A DNA stretch of 64,000 nucleotides from Chara braunii (lineage: Eukaryota > Streptophyta > Charophyceae > Charales > Characeae). Made by a program: the position numbers and the translations under genes. Of the stretch, positions 24,010 through 36,199 are shown piece after piece. The stretch's first letter is position 1. Every line of letters starts with the position of its first letter. Below the pieces are notes generated by a model. That model was given only the letters and a program-made list of their open reading frames with translations. It was not told the origin of the DNA and did no database searches. The stretch covers positions 1,225,222 to 1,289,221 of the forward strand of contig BFEA01000217.1 in the NCBI GenBank assembly GCA_003427395.1, written 5' to 3'.

Positions 24010-25444
24010 ATGCCGTAGAAGGAAAAAAATAAATAAATCAAATTTCAGAATTAAAAAAAATAATAATAATAAATTGGACAATGAGAAAGGAGGTAGAAAA
24101 AAGAAGAGAATTCGAATTTTGAAGAAATAAAAAATTTAAATAAAAAAAAAAACAAAAAGAAGAAAAACAGTAAAAGTTTCGAAGTTGGGGGGGGGAAGGG
24201 GATGAAAAAGTGAAGAAGTAAGAGAGAAGTAAGTGAGAAACAAAAAAGGATGGAAGTGGAAGGTGGGGAAATGATGAGGTTGGAGCTGAGGGAGAGGAGG
24301 GTGAGAGAATGGGAGAGAAAGGGATGAGAAAGGTGGAGAGGGATCAAGAAGCAAAGAGAAAAGAGGAGAAAAGAAAAAAAAAAAAATGACCAAAATAAAG
24401 TAAAATAGTGGGTGGTAGGAGAAAAAGTGGGGTGGGGAAGGTAAAAAGAGGAAGGGAAAAAAACAGTAGAATGTGAGGGGAAAAGAAGGGGTTGAGAATT
24501 AAAATAAGAAGGAGAGAAGGAGAAAGTTAAGAAAGGTGGGGAGAGGGGTATGAGCAGTGAAAGTGATTAGAGGAAAGTGCGTGAGGAAGAAGAGGAAGAA
24601 GTAGAGGGGGTGAGTAAGAGGAGAGAGAAAAGGTAGAGAAAGTGGATTAGTAGCGAGAGGGAAGAGGGAGGTGATACCTGGACCTTGGTGCCTCCAAGGG
24701 CGCAAGGTATACCAAGACCAGGAGGGTCTTGGCATGTGCTGCAGCAAGCCAGCTGATAAGAGAGAGGGGGCTGAGATCTTGATCAGCCCCTAGCAGCAGT
24801 ACTGTAGATCCAGAATGTGCTGTGTGACCAGACCCTCACCAGTCTAGAGCAGCCCCTTGATCAGGGGGGTCGTCAGTTCCACAACAAGTTGTCATGTGGC
24901 ACTGCAGATGACCACGTGCACGGACAGCAGCAGCCACGGGGGGGAGCAAATAGCAGCCCGACCCTTACTGCCCTGCTGGTCGGTGCTCGCCGCTCACTGC
25001 TAGAGGGGGGGGGGTAAATAGCTGGCACAACACTTTTTCAACACCAGCGTGTCGCAATACATAGCCATACACACACTGTGGCCAGTGTGTTATGGCAGCA
25101 GCTACGCACGTGCATGGCCTGCAACTGCCTAAGTTCAAACCCTGACAGCAACATGCATTCCGGATCTTGGTGATAAACAATCTGGGAGTGGGGCGGGGCA
25201 GCGGGGCAGCCTGGGCACGTGGCACGTACGTGTGCGGCGGTCTTGGTCCTGATGCTTGCGCGCACACGTCGTTGCTCTGTCTCTCTTTTCTCGCCACGTG
25301 TTACTTCTTCTATGCTGCACTTTTCGTCACGTTTTTCCACTGTTTTTCACTGGAAACGGTCGAAAAATAGCCAAAAAACCCTATGTCGAGTTTTGTTGTA
25401 TTTCCTGCTATGCAGTGTGGTGGGTGGGAGCGGGGAACGTTCCC
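24010..25444. other. Chromovirus leader: purine-rich low complexity
   Basis: 24,010-24,660 is almost pure A/G on the plus strand, so minus-strand frames translate to Ser/Leu/Phe/Pro strings that I do not treat as genes. 24,660-25,444 has mixed composition with short hairpins (for example CCAAGACCAGGAGGGTCTTGG at 24,713) but no recognised gene. Confidence 0.4.
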
Positions 25445-25456
25445 GCTCTGATACCA
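25445..25456 (-). other. Chromovirus primer binding site (initiator tRNA-Met)
   Basis: The minus strand reads TGGTATCAGAGC one base after the LTR end (CCGCCACA). This is the classic site complementary to the 3' end of plant-type initiator tRNA-Met. It fixes the orientation of the element. Confidence 0.93.
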
Positions 25457-25457
25457 G

Positions 25458-25766
25458 TGTGGCGGACCCACCAGGTGAGATGCTCCGCCTGGGATAGAGA
25501 TGGAGATGGAGGATGAGGGTGGAGCAAGATGGCACAACGTTGCTCCCACGCGAGACTCCAACGCACGTACTCCAAACTGTGCGAGTGTAGAATAACCCAA
25601 AGTACAGACTCTGGCTTGGGTATACCCCAGCGGACTGACTGGACTCGACTGGACTGGCTGGTATCGACAGAGGTACCGGCCTAGACTGGACTACCCCGAA
25701 TACAACACAGGCTTGTGAGAACAGGCCAAGGGGCTGGTCTCAAAAGCCAACCAGAGGTCCGCTACA
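25458..25766 (-). repeat. Chromovirus 5' LTR
   Basis: The 309-bp LTR in plus orientation begins TGTGGCGGACCCACC and ends CCGCTACA, the inverted TG...CA type ends expected. It is about 90% identical by eye to 14,338-14,645. Confidence 0.93.
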
Positions 25767-26514
25767 ATAATACACCCTCATCCTTGATGCACCCGACCGG
25801 GAAATATATCTTGTACACATTCGGAACGGGTCAAAGAAAAAGAAGAATGAGCAAGATTTCTGAGGAGAGAGGGAGAAAGGAAGGGAGAGAGAGAGATAAA
25901 AAAAAAGGGTGGGGAGGAGATAAAAACATACCTGGTGTATGCCGACGGTTTGCATTGGTGGTGATTCACGTACATTGGTCTTCAACTTCAATGTGATCTT
26001 GTTGCCCAAATGTAGATAGATTAGGTAGAAAGAGTAGTGTAGGCTCGGTGCTGGGCGCCAATCAGTAGGAGCGACGTTGGATACTATGTGGATGTGACCG
26101 GAGAGCATCGACTTTGACACTATCGCTCTTGTTTGGATAGTATCTCGATGATGCATTTTGCTGACTGTCTCGACTAGAGAGTGGTTTTGCAATTTGGATT
26201 TTTTTTTACTGCTCTCGCTTGCATTCCTTACAGTTCATGATTGAGTTTTTGAATCCGACTGTAATAACGGTCAAACAAGCACGAGGTGTTGAAAGTGACA
26301 CAGAGGAAAGTAGGGGAAGAATGAGGTTGAGATGGAGGGACGAGGACAATAGGAAAAGGGGAGACGAAAGCGTAAGTGCAGTCAAGTGTCACTTACCCCA
26401 AAAACAAGGCATCCTCATTTTGATAGTATCCAACCTAAAAAAAAGTTTGTAGACATTTATTATGAGTTTGTTATAAATTTGTTAATATTATACTTAATTT
26501 TATTATTATTATTA

Positions 26515-26546
<32 letters not shown>

Positions 26547-26760
26547 TCGATGATGTAAGTGAGCGTGTACGACGAGGATGGAGGAAGATGGAAACGAGGG
26601 GGCAAAGGGAAGGAGACATAGATAGCGAGGGAGAAAACACAAAGGGAGTGAGAAGGAGGCGGGACGGTGTGACAGTGAAAGCTATCACACAAGGAAAACA
26701 ATAACCGCACCTTCATTCTAGTGGTACTTAGTGGTACTCCAGATGCATGCAGTGAGAACA
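25767..26760. repeat. Continuation of the purine-rich module array
   Basis: This is the right-hand continuation of the array at 12-14.3 kb after removal of the chromovirus. The anchor CCCCAAAAACAAGGCATCCT occurs near 26,396. A minus-strand stretch at 25,933-26,190 resembles the modules at 40.8 and 43.4 kb (shared GGCGCCCAG and AGCCTACACTAC) and also ends at CACCAG followed by GTATGT. A (TA)n run lies at 26,518-26,545. Confidence 0.45.
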
Positions 26761-28433
26761 TGCATTAAAAAAAGTAGGTAACAAGCATGACTACGGGCAG
26801 AGATTCTCCCGAGAGAACCAGAAGGGGAGTGGACGCTGGGAAACAGAGTAGAAACGCTAGATGATACCTCAGTGAAAGGAGTACCATGAGGCACGCTGCA
26901 ATTAGGACATTCGAATCATTCATCTAGTTTTTTTATATGGGCAACTGATTAGGCTGACAGAGCACGATCTTCCCGACGAAATCGTGATTGTTGCGTATCA
27001 TCTTGTGTCGAAACTGCTCGTTTTTTATCATTCTTGTCTAAGAACGTTTTTGCCTTTGTATTTGGACACGATTGCGAGCAAATGTACTCACTAGTGAATG
27101 AACCTGCGACTGCATGAATCTAAATAAGAGAGGGTGAACAACTAAATACGAGGATTGAGCATTTCTGTTAGTAGCCACTCCTCCCATCCATTTCCTTCCT
27201 TATATTTGAGTGACAATAAAGTCTGTGATTGACACATAAGCACAAACACATGGCTTGATGACCAGGGACACTGCCGATACCAAATGCGGGGGCTTGACGC
27301 AGCGAGGCACATATTCCAGTTTATAAGACCACTGAAAATAAGTTGTTAAGATTGTTGAATAACACTAACCACTACTATGGTTGCAGCAAACTGTAGCGCT
27401 TCCCCTAAACAATCCTACCTCGTCCTGACCATGGTAGCCCAAAAAGGTAACTTAAACACTTGTTATTTCTATTATTGCCATAATAATTATTATTATTTTA
27501 CTACGAATAAAATAGCATAACAGGGGAAGGTAAGCTTATTTCGTCAACAGAGCTGACACTACGAAAGAGAAAACAAGGAAGTAAAAGTGCAGAGTATCTG
27601 GATAACACATTGTCATGGTGGGCACGACGGAATAAACTGAGGAAAAGAAGGTCCCAGTCAAGTGGGTTTTCATACCCAATAAGTCGGGGGATAGGGAGTA
27701 GGAGAGCAGAAAAGTGGAAGAGACAAAGGTGAGCCGGGAAGGAAGAGAGAACGTGGAGCAAGAAAGAGGAAAATATGAGAATACGTATCAGGGTTGTTGG
27801 GAAAACCTGCTTTAAGCAATAATGGATACGTACCTTAAGTTGTTGCTAGGAGTTGTATGACAGTGCACTGGGCACTATACAAGAAGAGCGACATCTACTA
27901 CATTGACGCTAAGGGCGAGAAAGGTTTGTCTTGGACATTTTAGTTCGCTGCATTACTTACATTTGGCTTGCAAGAAAGAGAATGTTGCTTTCTGTTTGAT
28001 ACACAACTATCTGGTCATCAATGCATTTTACAATTTGGTTTTCTGTCTGTTGATCTCGTTCATTTTCCTTGTGGATGTATTCATGAGTGATCACTGTCAG
28101 ATGCACCCACCATGCCAAATAGTCAAAAGTCAGGATGAACACATTTTACAAAAGTAACTATAAAGGAGAAGGGAGAAATGAGGAAAAAAAAAAAGATGAG
28201 GAAAAAGAATGAGATGAAAAAAAAAAAAAGAAAAAAAAAAAGTGGAAAAAAAAAGAGAAAATAAGGAGAAGTGAAATTGGTTGGTGAGAGAAGAGATGAT
28301 TGTTATTAGCGCTTTGATGGTGTATATTTTCTTATTCTTTAGTCTTTTCATGTTTGCAAGTGCGTTCAATTCGTATAGATTAGACAACATTATACTTCAT
28401 TATGAAACTGCAAGGGTAATAACGTTAAAATTG
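26761..28433. other. No gene recognised
   Basis: The composition is mixed to AT-rich. Short frames lack motifs, and A-rich low complexity occurs at 28,180-28,265. I see no repeat or RNA gene here. Confidence 0.35.
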
Positions 28434-28439
28434 ATATTA

Positions 28440-28484
<45 letters not shown>
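28434..28484. repeat. (TTA)n microsatellite
   Basis: About 17 uninterrupted ATT/TTA units. Confidence 0.95.
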
Positions 28485-28689
28485 CCTATCCCTTAAACAG
28501 CATTGGCCGCGGGGCGGAGGTCCATAATGTGATGCGCGTCGGATTCAGGTCGAAGTTTTGATGAGGGGCGGCAGATGAAGGCGATTGAGGGTGGGGGAGT
28601 GTGTAGAGGGGTGTGTTTACCAAAATGTTAATAGCATGCCATTAAACACGAGCACGCGCTCCAGGGGCGGGGCACACAACTGAATTTGA

Positions 28690-28950
28690 TGCAGATAAAC
28701 ATCTTGGGGGCGTGCCATCCGATATGCGAGCCACTTTTTTTTCTCGGTTGACCATCGTTTTGTGTCCCCCTTCTTATTTTTTCATTTCTCACGCCTGTCG
28801 TTTTGTGTCTCCTAACCCCATTTTTTTTTTCCTTCCTTTTCTTTTTTATTTATCGCGTGACTGTAATTTGGTGCCCTCGGTAGACCGTCGTTATTTCTGT
28901 TGACGAACATCTTAGAGGCGAGTCATCCGAAATGCAGTGTGAGGTCACCC
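28690..28950. repeat. Direct repeat about 210 bp apart
   Basis: AACATCTTGGGGGCGTGCCA near 28,698 and AACATCTTAGAGGCGAGTCA near 28,907 are related, both continuing TCCGA-ATGC. Between them CGTTTTGTGTC recurs with T-rich tracts. No coding signal was seen. Confidence 0.55.
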
Positions 28951-29753
28951 ATTGTATTTGTAATTTTTACGGGCGTAACCCACACCGCCTGCACCGCGGT
29001 TGCACTGCAGATACTTAGCTAGTTGATATTATTATATTATAAAATTATTAATTTATTACTATATTATTGTACTATTATTACCATTATTTTATTGTTATCA
29101 TTATTGTTATTAATTGTTGCTAAGAAGCGGATTAGAGATGGAAGAATGTGGAGTAATTGACAGGAAATAGTTAACATATGTTCTTGATGGCGTTCCTCCA
29201 TCCTCCTCCATTCTCTTTTTGTTTTCGCCTCTCACATATTTGTCTCCATTTGGAATCTTTGAGATAATTATAATCTTGCCAACTTTAGATCTCATATTAC
29301 ACTTGCATAAACCAAACGCATCCAATATAGGGGCGATTGCTATGCAGGAAAAAATTTTGAGGCAAAAACTGTAAGGTATGTGCAATCGACCCCATCCCTT
29401 ATACGAGATTATCCTAATACAGGGCGATTGCGAGAGCTATGCAGGGGTTAATGGAAAACTTTGGAGGCAGGGAACCAAAAGGTGTGCATGCTTGTCCTTT
29501 TCCACGTGCCCCTACATACTACGACCTTTTATCAAATTATATGTATGCATGTGTGATTTATGATTTTGTATTTTCTTCAGGATTAAACCATCAGTTCACT
29601 GTCGTGCACTATTAATCGATTGCAATAAACTGCGAAAGGGCCTTTGACTGTTCGACAGGTGATCGGTAGAGCTATGAGGCAAAGGGTTAGTGAAACCAAA
29701 AAATTAGAGTCGTCATCCCATGAGGTGCAATGGATGGGCGGGGGTCAGATGTG

Positions 29754-30206
29754 CACAAGCGGTTATCGGGTAGTTGAAAATCCATGAATGAAAATTTTGA
29801 AGTGAAAGTTTTTGGCAGTCTGAAAATCCTGAATGGTCATGAAGCGGTGAAAGGTTCGAAGACCCTGAAAACCACCTGTTTAGGCAGGCTACATCCTTAA
29901 GTGGTGAAGGGTGTCCTGAAGTGGTCAAGTGAGAGTTTTGAGCAGTTTGAAAATCTTGAATGGTCCTGAAGTGGTGAAAGGTTTGAAGACCATGAAAACC
30001 ACACTTCACCACTTGAGGATGCAGTCTGCCTAAACAACTAGTTTTCAAGGTTTTCGGAGTTTTCACCACTTCAGGACCATGCAGGATTTTCAAACATGAA
30101 TGGTGTTGAAGTGGTGAAAGGTCTGAGGACCCTGAAAACCACCTGTTTAGGCAAGTTGCATCCTGAAGTGGTGATGAAAAATACAACTGTTGTTAACCTT
30201 CTCTCA
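29754..30206. mobile_element. Foldback-type dispersed repeat (copy 2)
   Basis: It is flanked by AGATGTG at 29,747-29,753 and 30,207-30,213. The ends (CACAAGCGGTTAT, AACCTTCTCTC) and the internal direct/inverted CCTGAAGTGGTGAA units are shared with 23,399-24,001. It has fewer internal units (453 versus 603 bp) and is nested in the solo LTR. Confidence 0.8.
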
Positions 30207-30680
30207 AGATGTGAAACCACAAAATACGGTTTTGCAAATGATAAGAAAAAAAAAAACAAGACAAAAAACAGATCAAGAAAAAAAACAAGTGAGGTCAGTC
30301 ATAGCTACTTGGTGGGTGGGTGAGAAGTGTCAAAACAAGAAGAAAAAAAACAACAACGAGAAGACTCACACTGAAAATTCTACAGGTACGCTCTGGATGT
30401 GATTGCGGTCACATTCATTTGTAAATGGTTGATAAAATAGAAAATTGCTAGTGTGTGTCCTGCCCCTAAGCCCGCCATGTACAGGGACAAAACGTCCCCT
30501 CAGTGATGTCAAACACCCTCGGACCTGCCGTGATAGGTGGGAGGAAAGGACAAGGAATCAGTTTTTATTTATTTTGTTTATTATTTTGATACAAGGGGCC
30601 TCTAAATCTGGCTACGAACTCCATAAGTGTACATTGTATGACAAAGGAGGTCAAGGTTATCATTGTGGAACTGACCGCAC

Positions 30681-30735
30681 TTAGGGCATACTCACACTAA
30701 CGCTTTGCAGAATGGATCTGACTGCAATTACGCCC
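30681..30735 (+). mobile_element. Single MITE end (Harbinger-like terminal motif)
   Basis: TTA followed by GGGCATACTCACACT matches the terminal repeat of the MITE at 1858-2236. I could not find the opposite end nearby, so this is a truncated or decayed copy. Confidence 0.4.
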
Positions 30736-31139
30736 TCAACCACTGTGATTTTTTTTTTTTTTTTTCCTGCCACGGATCTATTAAATCTCTGTCCATGTAA
30801 TTTATTTTTTTTGTTTTTCCTTCAGTCTCACCTGCGTGTGAAAACAGAGTAAAAATAAAAAATGAGATGCAAAATCGAAAAAAAAAGAAAACCTCACAAC
30901 TTGCTTTTCGTCCCATCAACTTACAGCATGTCCAACACAAAGAGGTCAGTATCCGCTCACTTTCAGGCTCGACAAATGCATTTTTTTTATAGTCAAAACA
31001 AGTCTGGATAACCTGGTGGTTAAGGTTATCAACAAGAAATGAATATATATGTAAAGTAAGAACCTTGCATGAAAAAAAGAAGAAAGTTAGGTAGACCGAG
31101 AACGAACCTAGGCTGCTTGGTAGCAAAGAACAAAGCAGT

Positions 31140-32570
31140 AGGATGAAGGCTTCAGTGTGAGTCGTTATACTGCTTACATGCTTATATGTTGTTCAATGAA
31201 AGACAAACAGTGGGATACTCCAGTGTGATTTATCGTACTATTTGTCTACATAAGTGTTGTTTCGTGAGATTATCTGCCCGATATCAAGTCGGTAGTAGGA
31301 GGCTTCAGTGAGGGTCGTCCTATTACTTGTTTGACTCTAGTCTAGTAAGTCTTAAAGAGTAGTTGGGTACCCAGTGTGAATTACACTACCACTTGTTTAA
31401 GACTATGAGGGTTAAATATTAAAGGGTGGTGGAGTACTCTAGTATGAGTTACTCGACTATTTGTTTGAACCTATATATGATTGGTATTAAAAAAGTGGTG
31501 AAATGCTTCGGTGCAAGTTATTTTGACACTTTTGTGAGTTAATGTCAAATGCATTATATACTTATTCACAAGCAGGATAAAAGTCTTAGCGTGAGTCATC
31601 GCGCCACGTGCGATTTTAAAGCTATAGTGCGATTTTAAAGCTATAGTGACTCATGTGAGGGTAATCCTAGTTTGAACCTAAACTAACTATTACTAGTTTG
31701 AACCTAAACTAACCAGTGTTGAAAAAAACAATAGGATACTATAGTGTGAGTTATCCTACTATTTATATTTTATCTATTTACTTATCCGCAACTTGTCTAA
31801 CATAAAAACGGGTGGTAGGATAGTCCAATGAGGGTCATCCTATTACTTGTTGGATGACAAAAAGTAGTCGAGGGCTCCAGTAAGGGTCATTTTATTACTT
31901 GTTTGAAGGTTAGACAACTTATTACTCAAACAGTAGTAGGAAGTGGGGGTCACCCTGTTACTTGCGTGAGTCCAAACTAATTAGTGTTTAAAAAGTAGTA
32001 GGGTACTCCGGTGTGATTATCCTAATTACTTTTTTTCTATCTAATAACATGAGTTCAATCAATTTAGCTTTGAATGAGTAGCGGGTTACTGAAGTGAGAG
32101 TTATCCTCTTACACATTTGAAGTCAGACTGCACATCACTCAATAACTAGTAGGGGGTTCCGGTGAGGGTTATCATATTACTAACTTGAACTTTAATCTGC
32201 AATGTAAAGGAATATAATTTTTTTGTTGAATGTTAAAACAAATAGCTGAGTATTCCAGTGTGAACCATTTTACTGTTTCATTTAGCCGGTTAGTCAGATA
32301 CTCTAGGGTGAGTTATCCTACTAGTTGTATGGTTCATTTATGTACGTAACTATCTATCATTTGTTTACATATGAGTTGAATAAAGATTAAAGAGTGGTTG
32401 GATGTTCGAGTTTGAGTTATCTCGCTACTTTATTGACTATAGATTGCTTGAAATTTATCAGCAGCGGAAGGTTCAAGTATGAATCAATCCACTACTTGTG
32501 TGTGTTAGATTAAGAAAAACCAATAAAAAATAAAAAATGAGGCACTCGAGTGGGAGTAACTCTGCGTATT
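31140..32570. repeat. Tandem array in the solo LTR, about 70-bp unit
   Basis: About 19 degenerate units carry the core ACTCCAGTGTGAGTTATCCT, then ACTACTTGTTTGAA. Anchors include 31,150, 31,218, 31,303, 31,370, 31,437, 31,508, 31,740, 31,825, 31,875, 32,008, 32,158 and 32,298. The corresponding segment of the right LTR has a related but longer unit. Confidence 0.8.
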
Positions 32571-34075
32571 ATAAAAGGAACAGGATAAAAGCTAAAATAG
32601 TGAGAAAAACAAGGAAAGAAGAACCGCCGCATAAACTGATTTTACTTGTGGACTCTGAAAGTTATTTGAATGTGGGCTCAAATTAACAGTAGCTACGTAA
32701 GCACCAAAATGTGTGTTTGATCCTAGGAAAAGAATGAGAGAGTCAAAAGTAAAGGAAATATCATTTTATTTTGACAACTTAGGACATGGGTGCAAATCAC
32801 ATTGAACGAAAAAAAAAAAAAAAGATGGACTAGATAAACGGATTTGTGACGTAGAACTAAGAATTGAGTTTCAAAAAGTTATTCCTGGAGCTTATGATCT
32901 TTTATCAGACACAATCATCAGGAACGATGAGTGAAAAAGTAAAAAGGACAATGAAATTTTGTTGACTTGTGTTAGTGCAAGTCCCTTTTGGTTGAACTAC
33001 TACAGTTGAAAGGCAGGATATACCGAAAAAGATTCAATTGTTTGTTATCTTTCGATAACAGATCAGTTTTTACCGATTCTTATTCCTCTTTGACTTGATA
33101 CCCACACCAAAGACAAACCTTGTAGCCAGTAAAATTGTGCCCTACATTCAAATGCCTGAACAATCTTAGTCGCTCTCAAGGGTCCTTTGAAATAAAGTGA
33201 GGGACTTGAGTTCGATAAGTCTCAAGAAAAAATAGTGTTGTTAGACATGGTTTGGGGAAGTGAGGGACAAATCAATAGGCGTGGATTGAAGTTTGACCCC
33301 GTTAGTGCATGGCATGTGAATTATCCTTACATGTTTTGTGCAGACCTGTCATATGCTTATATTGGTTTGAACGAAATTTTTCTTCTTGAAGAGTTTCAAT
33401 GCACCACAGCTGAAAAAGTGGAAAGTGTTTTCACCGATACTTAATATTGTTTGATAAACCTTTGTTTTGTTTTTACTAAAATCGTAACTATCCAAGTAAG
33501 AATATTCATAATAAAATAGTGGTATGATAACGACAATTTGCCTATTCAGTTCCAACCCTTAAAATTTATTAATCACGTGGATATTGATTGAATTGATTTA
33601 TCTAACATATTATAATTTTTGGGTTAAGGACAATGAGATTTAAACATTGTATGAGCAAAAGTTCGTCAAACAAGTCGACTTGAATTGTAAGTCGGTCCGG
33701 GAGACCAGTGCCCCGATGTCCGACATATATACGAGTCAGTCTTAGGCGTTCAACCACTCTTATGCCTATGCTATGACGATTGAGTAAACACCCTCGCTCG
33801 ACTTACCTTTACGATTGCAAGTAAAAACCTTAACACGTGAGTCAGTAGCTCAATAGGGATACGCCTACCTAAGGGTAGTGACAACCCTTGAGGTAGATGT
33901 GAGTTGCCAGTGCACCTCGCAGAGTCATGCCCTATCGCAGAGAGTCGTGAGAGGTATAGCTGACACGCAATGTCAGAGTGGTGTCTTCACTGACTCAAAA
34001 GCAATGACTTAATCCTCCGTGACACGACCGCGAGGCCCGACCATACCGCAAGATGTGGGATCGTTGTACCCGACA

Positions 34076-36199
34076 CCGGTCAGTCTTGCTTGCATTTTAT
34101 AACAACAACAAAAGTCACGAGTGGGTGTCACTATCGCCAAACAGGAAAGTCCTAGGGTGTAATGTGACACGTAGTAGTCACGTAGTAAATTAAGAGGACA
34201 AGATGTTCAGGTTTCCAGAGGTGTTGGAGTGCATGTCAAATCAAGGCTTGAAGTTGGTCATGATTGTCGACTATATCCAGCGTCGACCTCTTGACATTGT
34301 TATTTGAGTCTAAAAATACAAAAATGACGAAGTGATATTTTTTCAGTTATGAAATGGAAAACTGTGGTCCAATGTTAATAATACAGTAAGGATCAATAAA
34401 AACGTGAATATGTGTGTTCCAATGACTGAAAAAATGTCAATGCTCAGGTGCTACGAGCATAAGTGGGAAAAGTGGAACGGAGAAGACGATATACAAATTC
34501 AGTTCATGTGTTGTACAAACCGTATATGCAAATGTTTAATAAAAGTATGGAAAAAAAAACATCAACTGTTTTTTTTTTTTTTTTTTCTCGGTAAATGCAT
34601 TTACTTGATAGAAGTGAACATAATTCGTCCCTGTCATCATGGTTGTGAAGACGTCGTCCATACGAACGTTATTAGTTGAGGTGTGTGAAGCAGGTGACAA
34701 ACGCGTCACTTTCCAACCCCACATGACGACCCTGTCCCCCCACCTTAGAACACCTCCTCTTAGTTTTTTTTCTTGCTCAAGAATTTGCTATCGTCAATGG
34801 GTTTGGCAAAGCAATGACGTGGAGGACGTCGAGTTTTGTAAGTGTATCGTTTGTACATGTTACCCAGGCGCATGCCTCTTTTCACTCGTCATAAGGTTCC
34901 ACATCAGCGACCACAACCCCTCTGTTGAGGCCGCGTTTTTTTTTTTTTAACCACCATTAGCTTAAGACGTACGTTGACCATTGACACTCATGGGTGGGAA
35001 TGAAACGAGCAACATGTCGTCGATTGTTTTCTTGACGGCCCTTTACCCCACTACACCTCCGCGTTACCAAGCACGCCCTAATAAAATGGTTGGGAAAGGT
35101 ACTGATGGTTTAGATATGATGTTTTTTTCTTTTCTTTTTTTATCGCTATAGTCTATATTACCAAACCAACATCGCCTTTGTCCCCCTTCTACCCTGCAAG
35201 TTTGCGGGTGGCGTGACAGTGACTACCTCAGTTGTTTCGTGGGTTTGTCATTTTGATCCTTTTCCTTTTTTTTTTGCCATAGAGCAAGTTTTTCATACTT
35301 TTTTATTTAAACCTTCCTTACATCACCTGTGTATGACACACAGTTGAAGGCAGGGACCTTGGAACCCCCCACCTCAACCTCTTCTTCTTCTTCAAATTTT
35401 CTTCATCTTTTCTTTGTCTTCATAATCTTTGTTTTTTTCGTTTTTTTTTCCATTTTTTTGTGATCCCTTCCCCCTCTATTCTTAAGTTAAAATTTTAAAA
35501 ATGATCATAAAGATGATGGTAGGGGGCAGGGCCGTCCTTACCCTGCCACGTGGCAGAATTGTGATGACCTTAACCCCTTCCCCCCTCCCCCACACAATCT
35601 TCATCATTATCTTTTTCTTCTTCGTTTTTTTCTTTCTCTATCTTTTTCCTTGTTTTCATCTTCTTATTTTCTTCACCAGCCTCCTCTTCTTCTTTTCTTT
35701 GTCTTCATAATCTATATGCTTTCTGTTTTTTTTTCACTTTTTTGTGATTTTTTTTTTTTTTAGGTATATATCTATATATCACAAAACAAATAATATATAT
35801 CTATATAGTCAAACAAAGTTTTCCAATAAACCGTAGACAGAGAGGGAGAAGAGGATAACAAACGAGGTATGTATACTCCCCGTTGCTAGTTTCATTATGT
35901 ATGATATTAATCTATATAGAATTGGACACATCGAAATCATATTGTACTCAAGAAACAAGGTAATAAAAAAAAAAAAAGGTCATATTTCGAATCGAATAAA
36001 TCGAAAAAAAACGCACTAGTTCAAGTTGTGTCCGTTTCGTTGTTGACTGCTACAACGTCTTATTTATTTGACATATTGATTTTACAAATGAGCAGTTAGC
36101 CTAAGCAGGTTTTACTCTACACAACCTGAAGGAACAACTCCCTTGGATCCCGGAATGAATGTCACCGAAAATGTACTCTCCACCTTCTCTCCATTTTTT
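34076..36199. other. Pyrimidine-rich intergenic DNA, no gene seen
   Basis: T/C-rich tracts dominate 34,930-35,760. A direct repeat ending TTTTCTTTGTCTTCATAATC occurs at about 35,410 and 35,693, each preceded by a GGCAGGG...CC segment (35,349 and 35,525). No open frame with a motif is present. Confidence 0.45.

Larger units (their letters stand above)
14338..25766 (-). mobile_element. Ty3/gypsy chromovirus, full length but dead
   Basis: The element is bounded by two LTRs (14,338-14,645 and 25,458-25,766) that differ at roughly one base in ten by eye. The flanking 5-mers are ATAAC (14,333-14,337) and ATAAT (25,767-25,771), consistent with a target duplication with one change. Reading right to left the order is PBS, gag with CCHC, protease, RT, RNase H, integrase, chromodomain. 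It carries multiple frameshifts, in-frame stops and altered protease, RT and RNase H catalytic residues. The leader holds a nested foldback repeat (23,399-24,001). Confidence 0.93.
29328..34075 (+). mobile_element. Solo or truncated LTR of the right-element family
   Basis: Blocks align in order with the LTR at 46,950-50,396. The first is GGGCGATTGCGAGAGC with GGAGGCAGGGAAC (29,423-29,475). Next come CCTAGGCTGCTTGGT (31,107), a tandem array, TTTGACTTGATACCCACA (33,090), GTGCATGGCATGTG (33,305) and ACACGTGAGTCAGTAGCTCA (33,835). It ends in CGACA at 34,075 with no primer site after it, so no internal element follows. A partial tandem copy of the first block lies at 29,328-29,400. A foldback repeat is inserted at 29,754-30,206. 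Confidence 0.75.

Noticed and set aside
24051-24747. Minus-strand frames of 82-98 codons in the chromovirus leader
   Set aside because: Translations are homopolymer-like Ser/Leu/Phe/Pro strings from purine-rich DNA.
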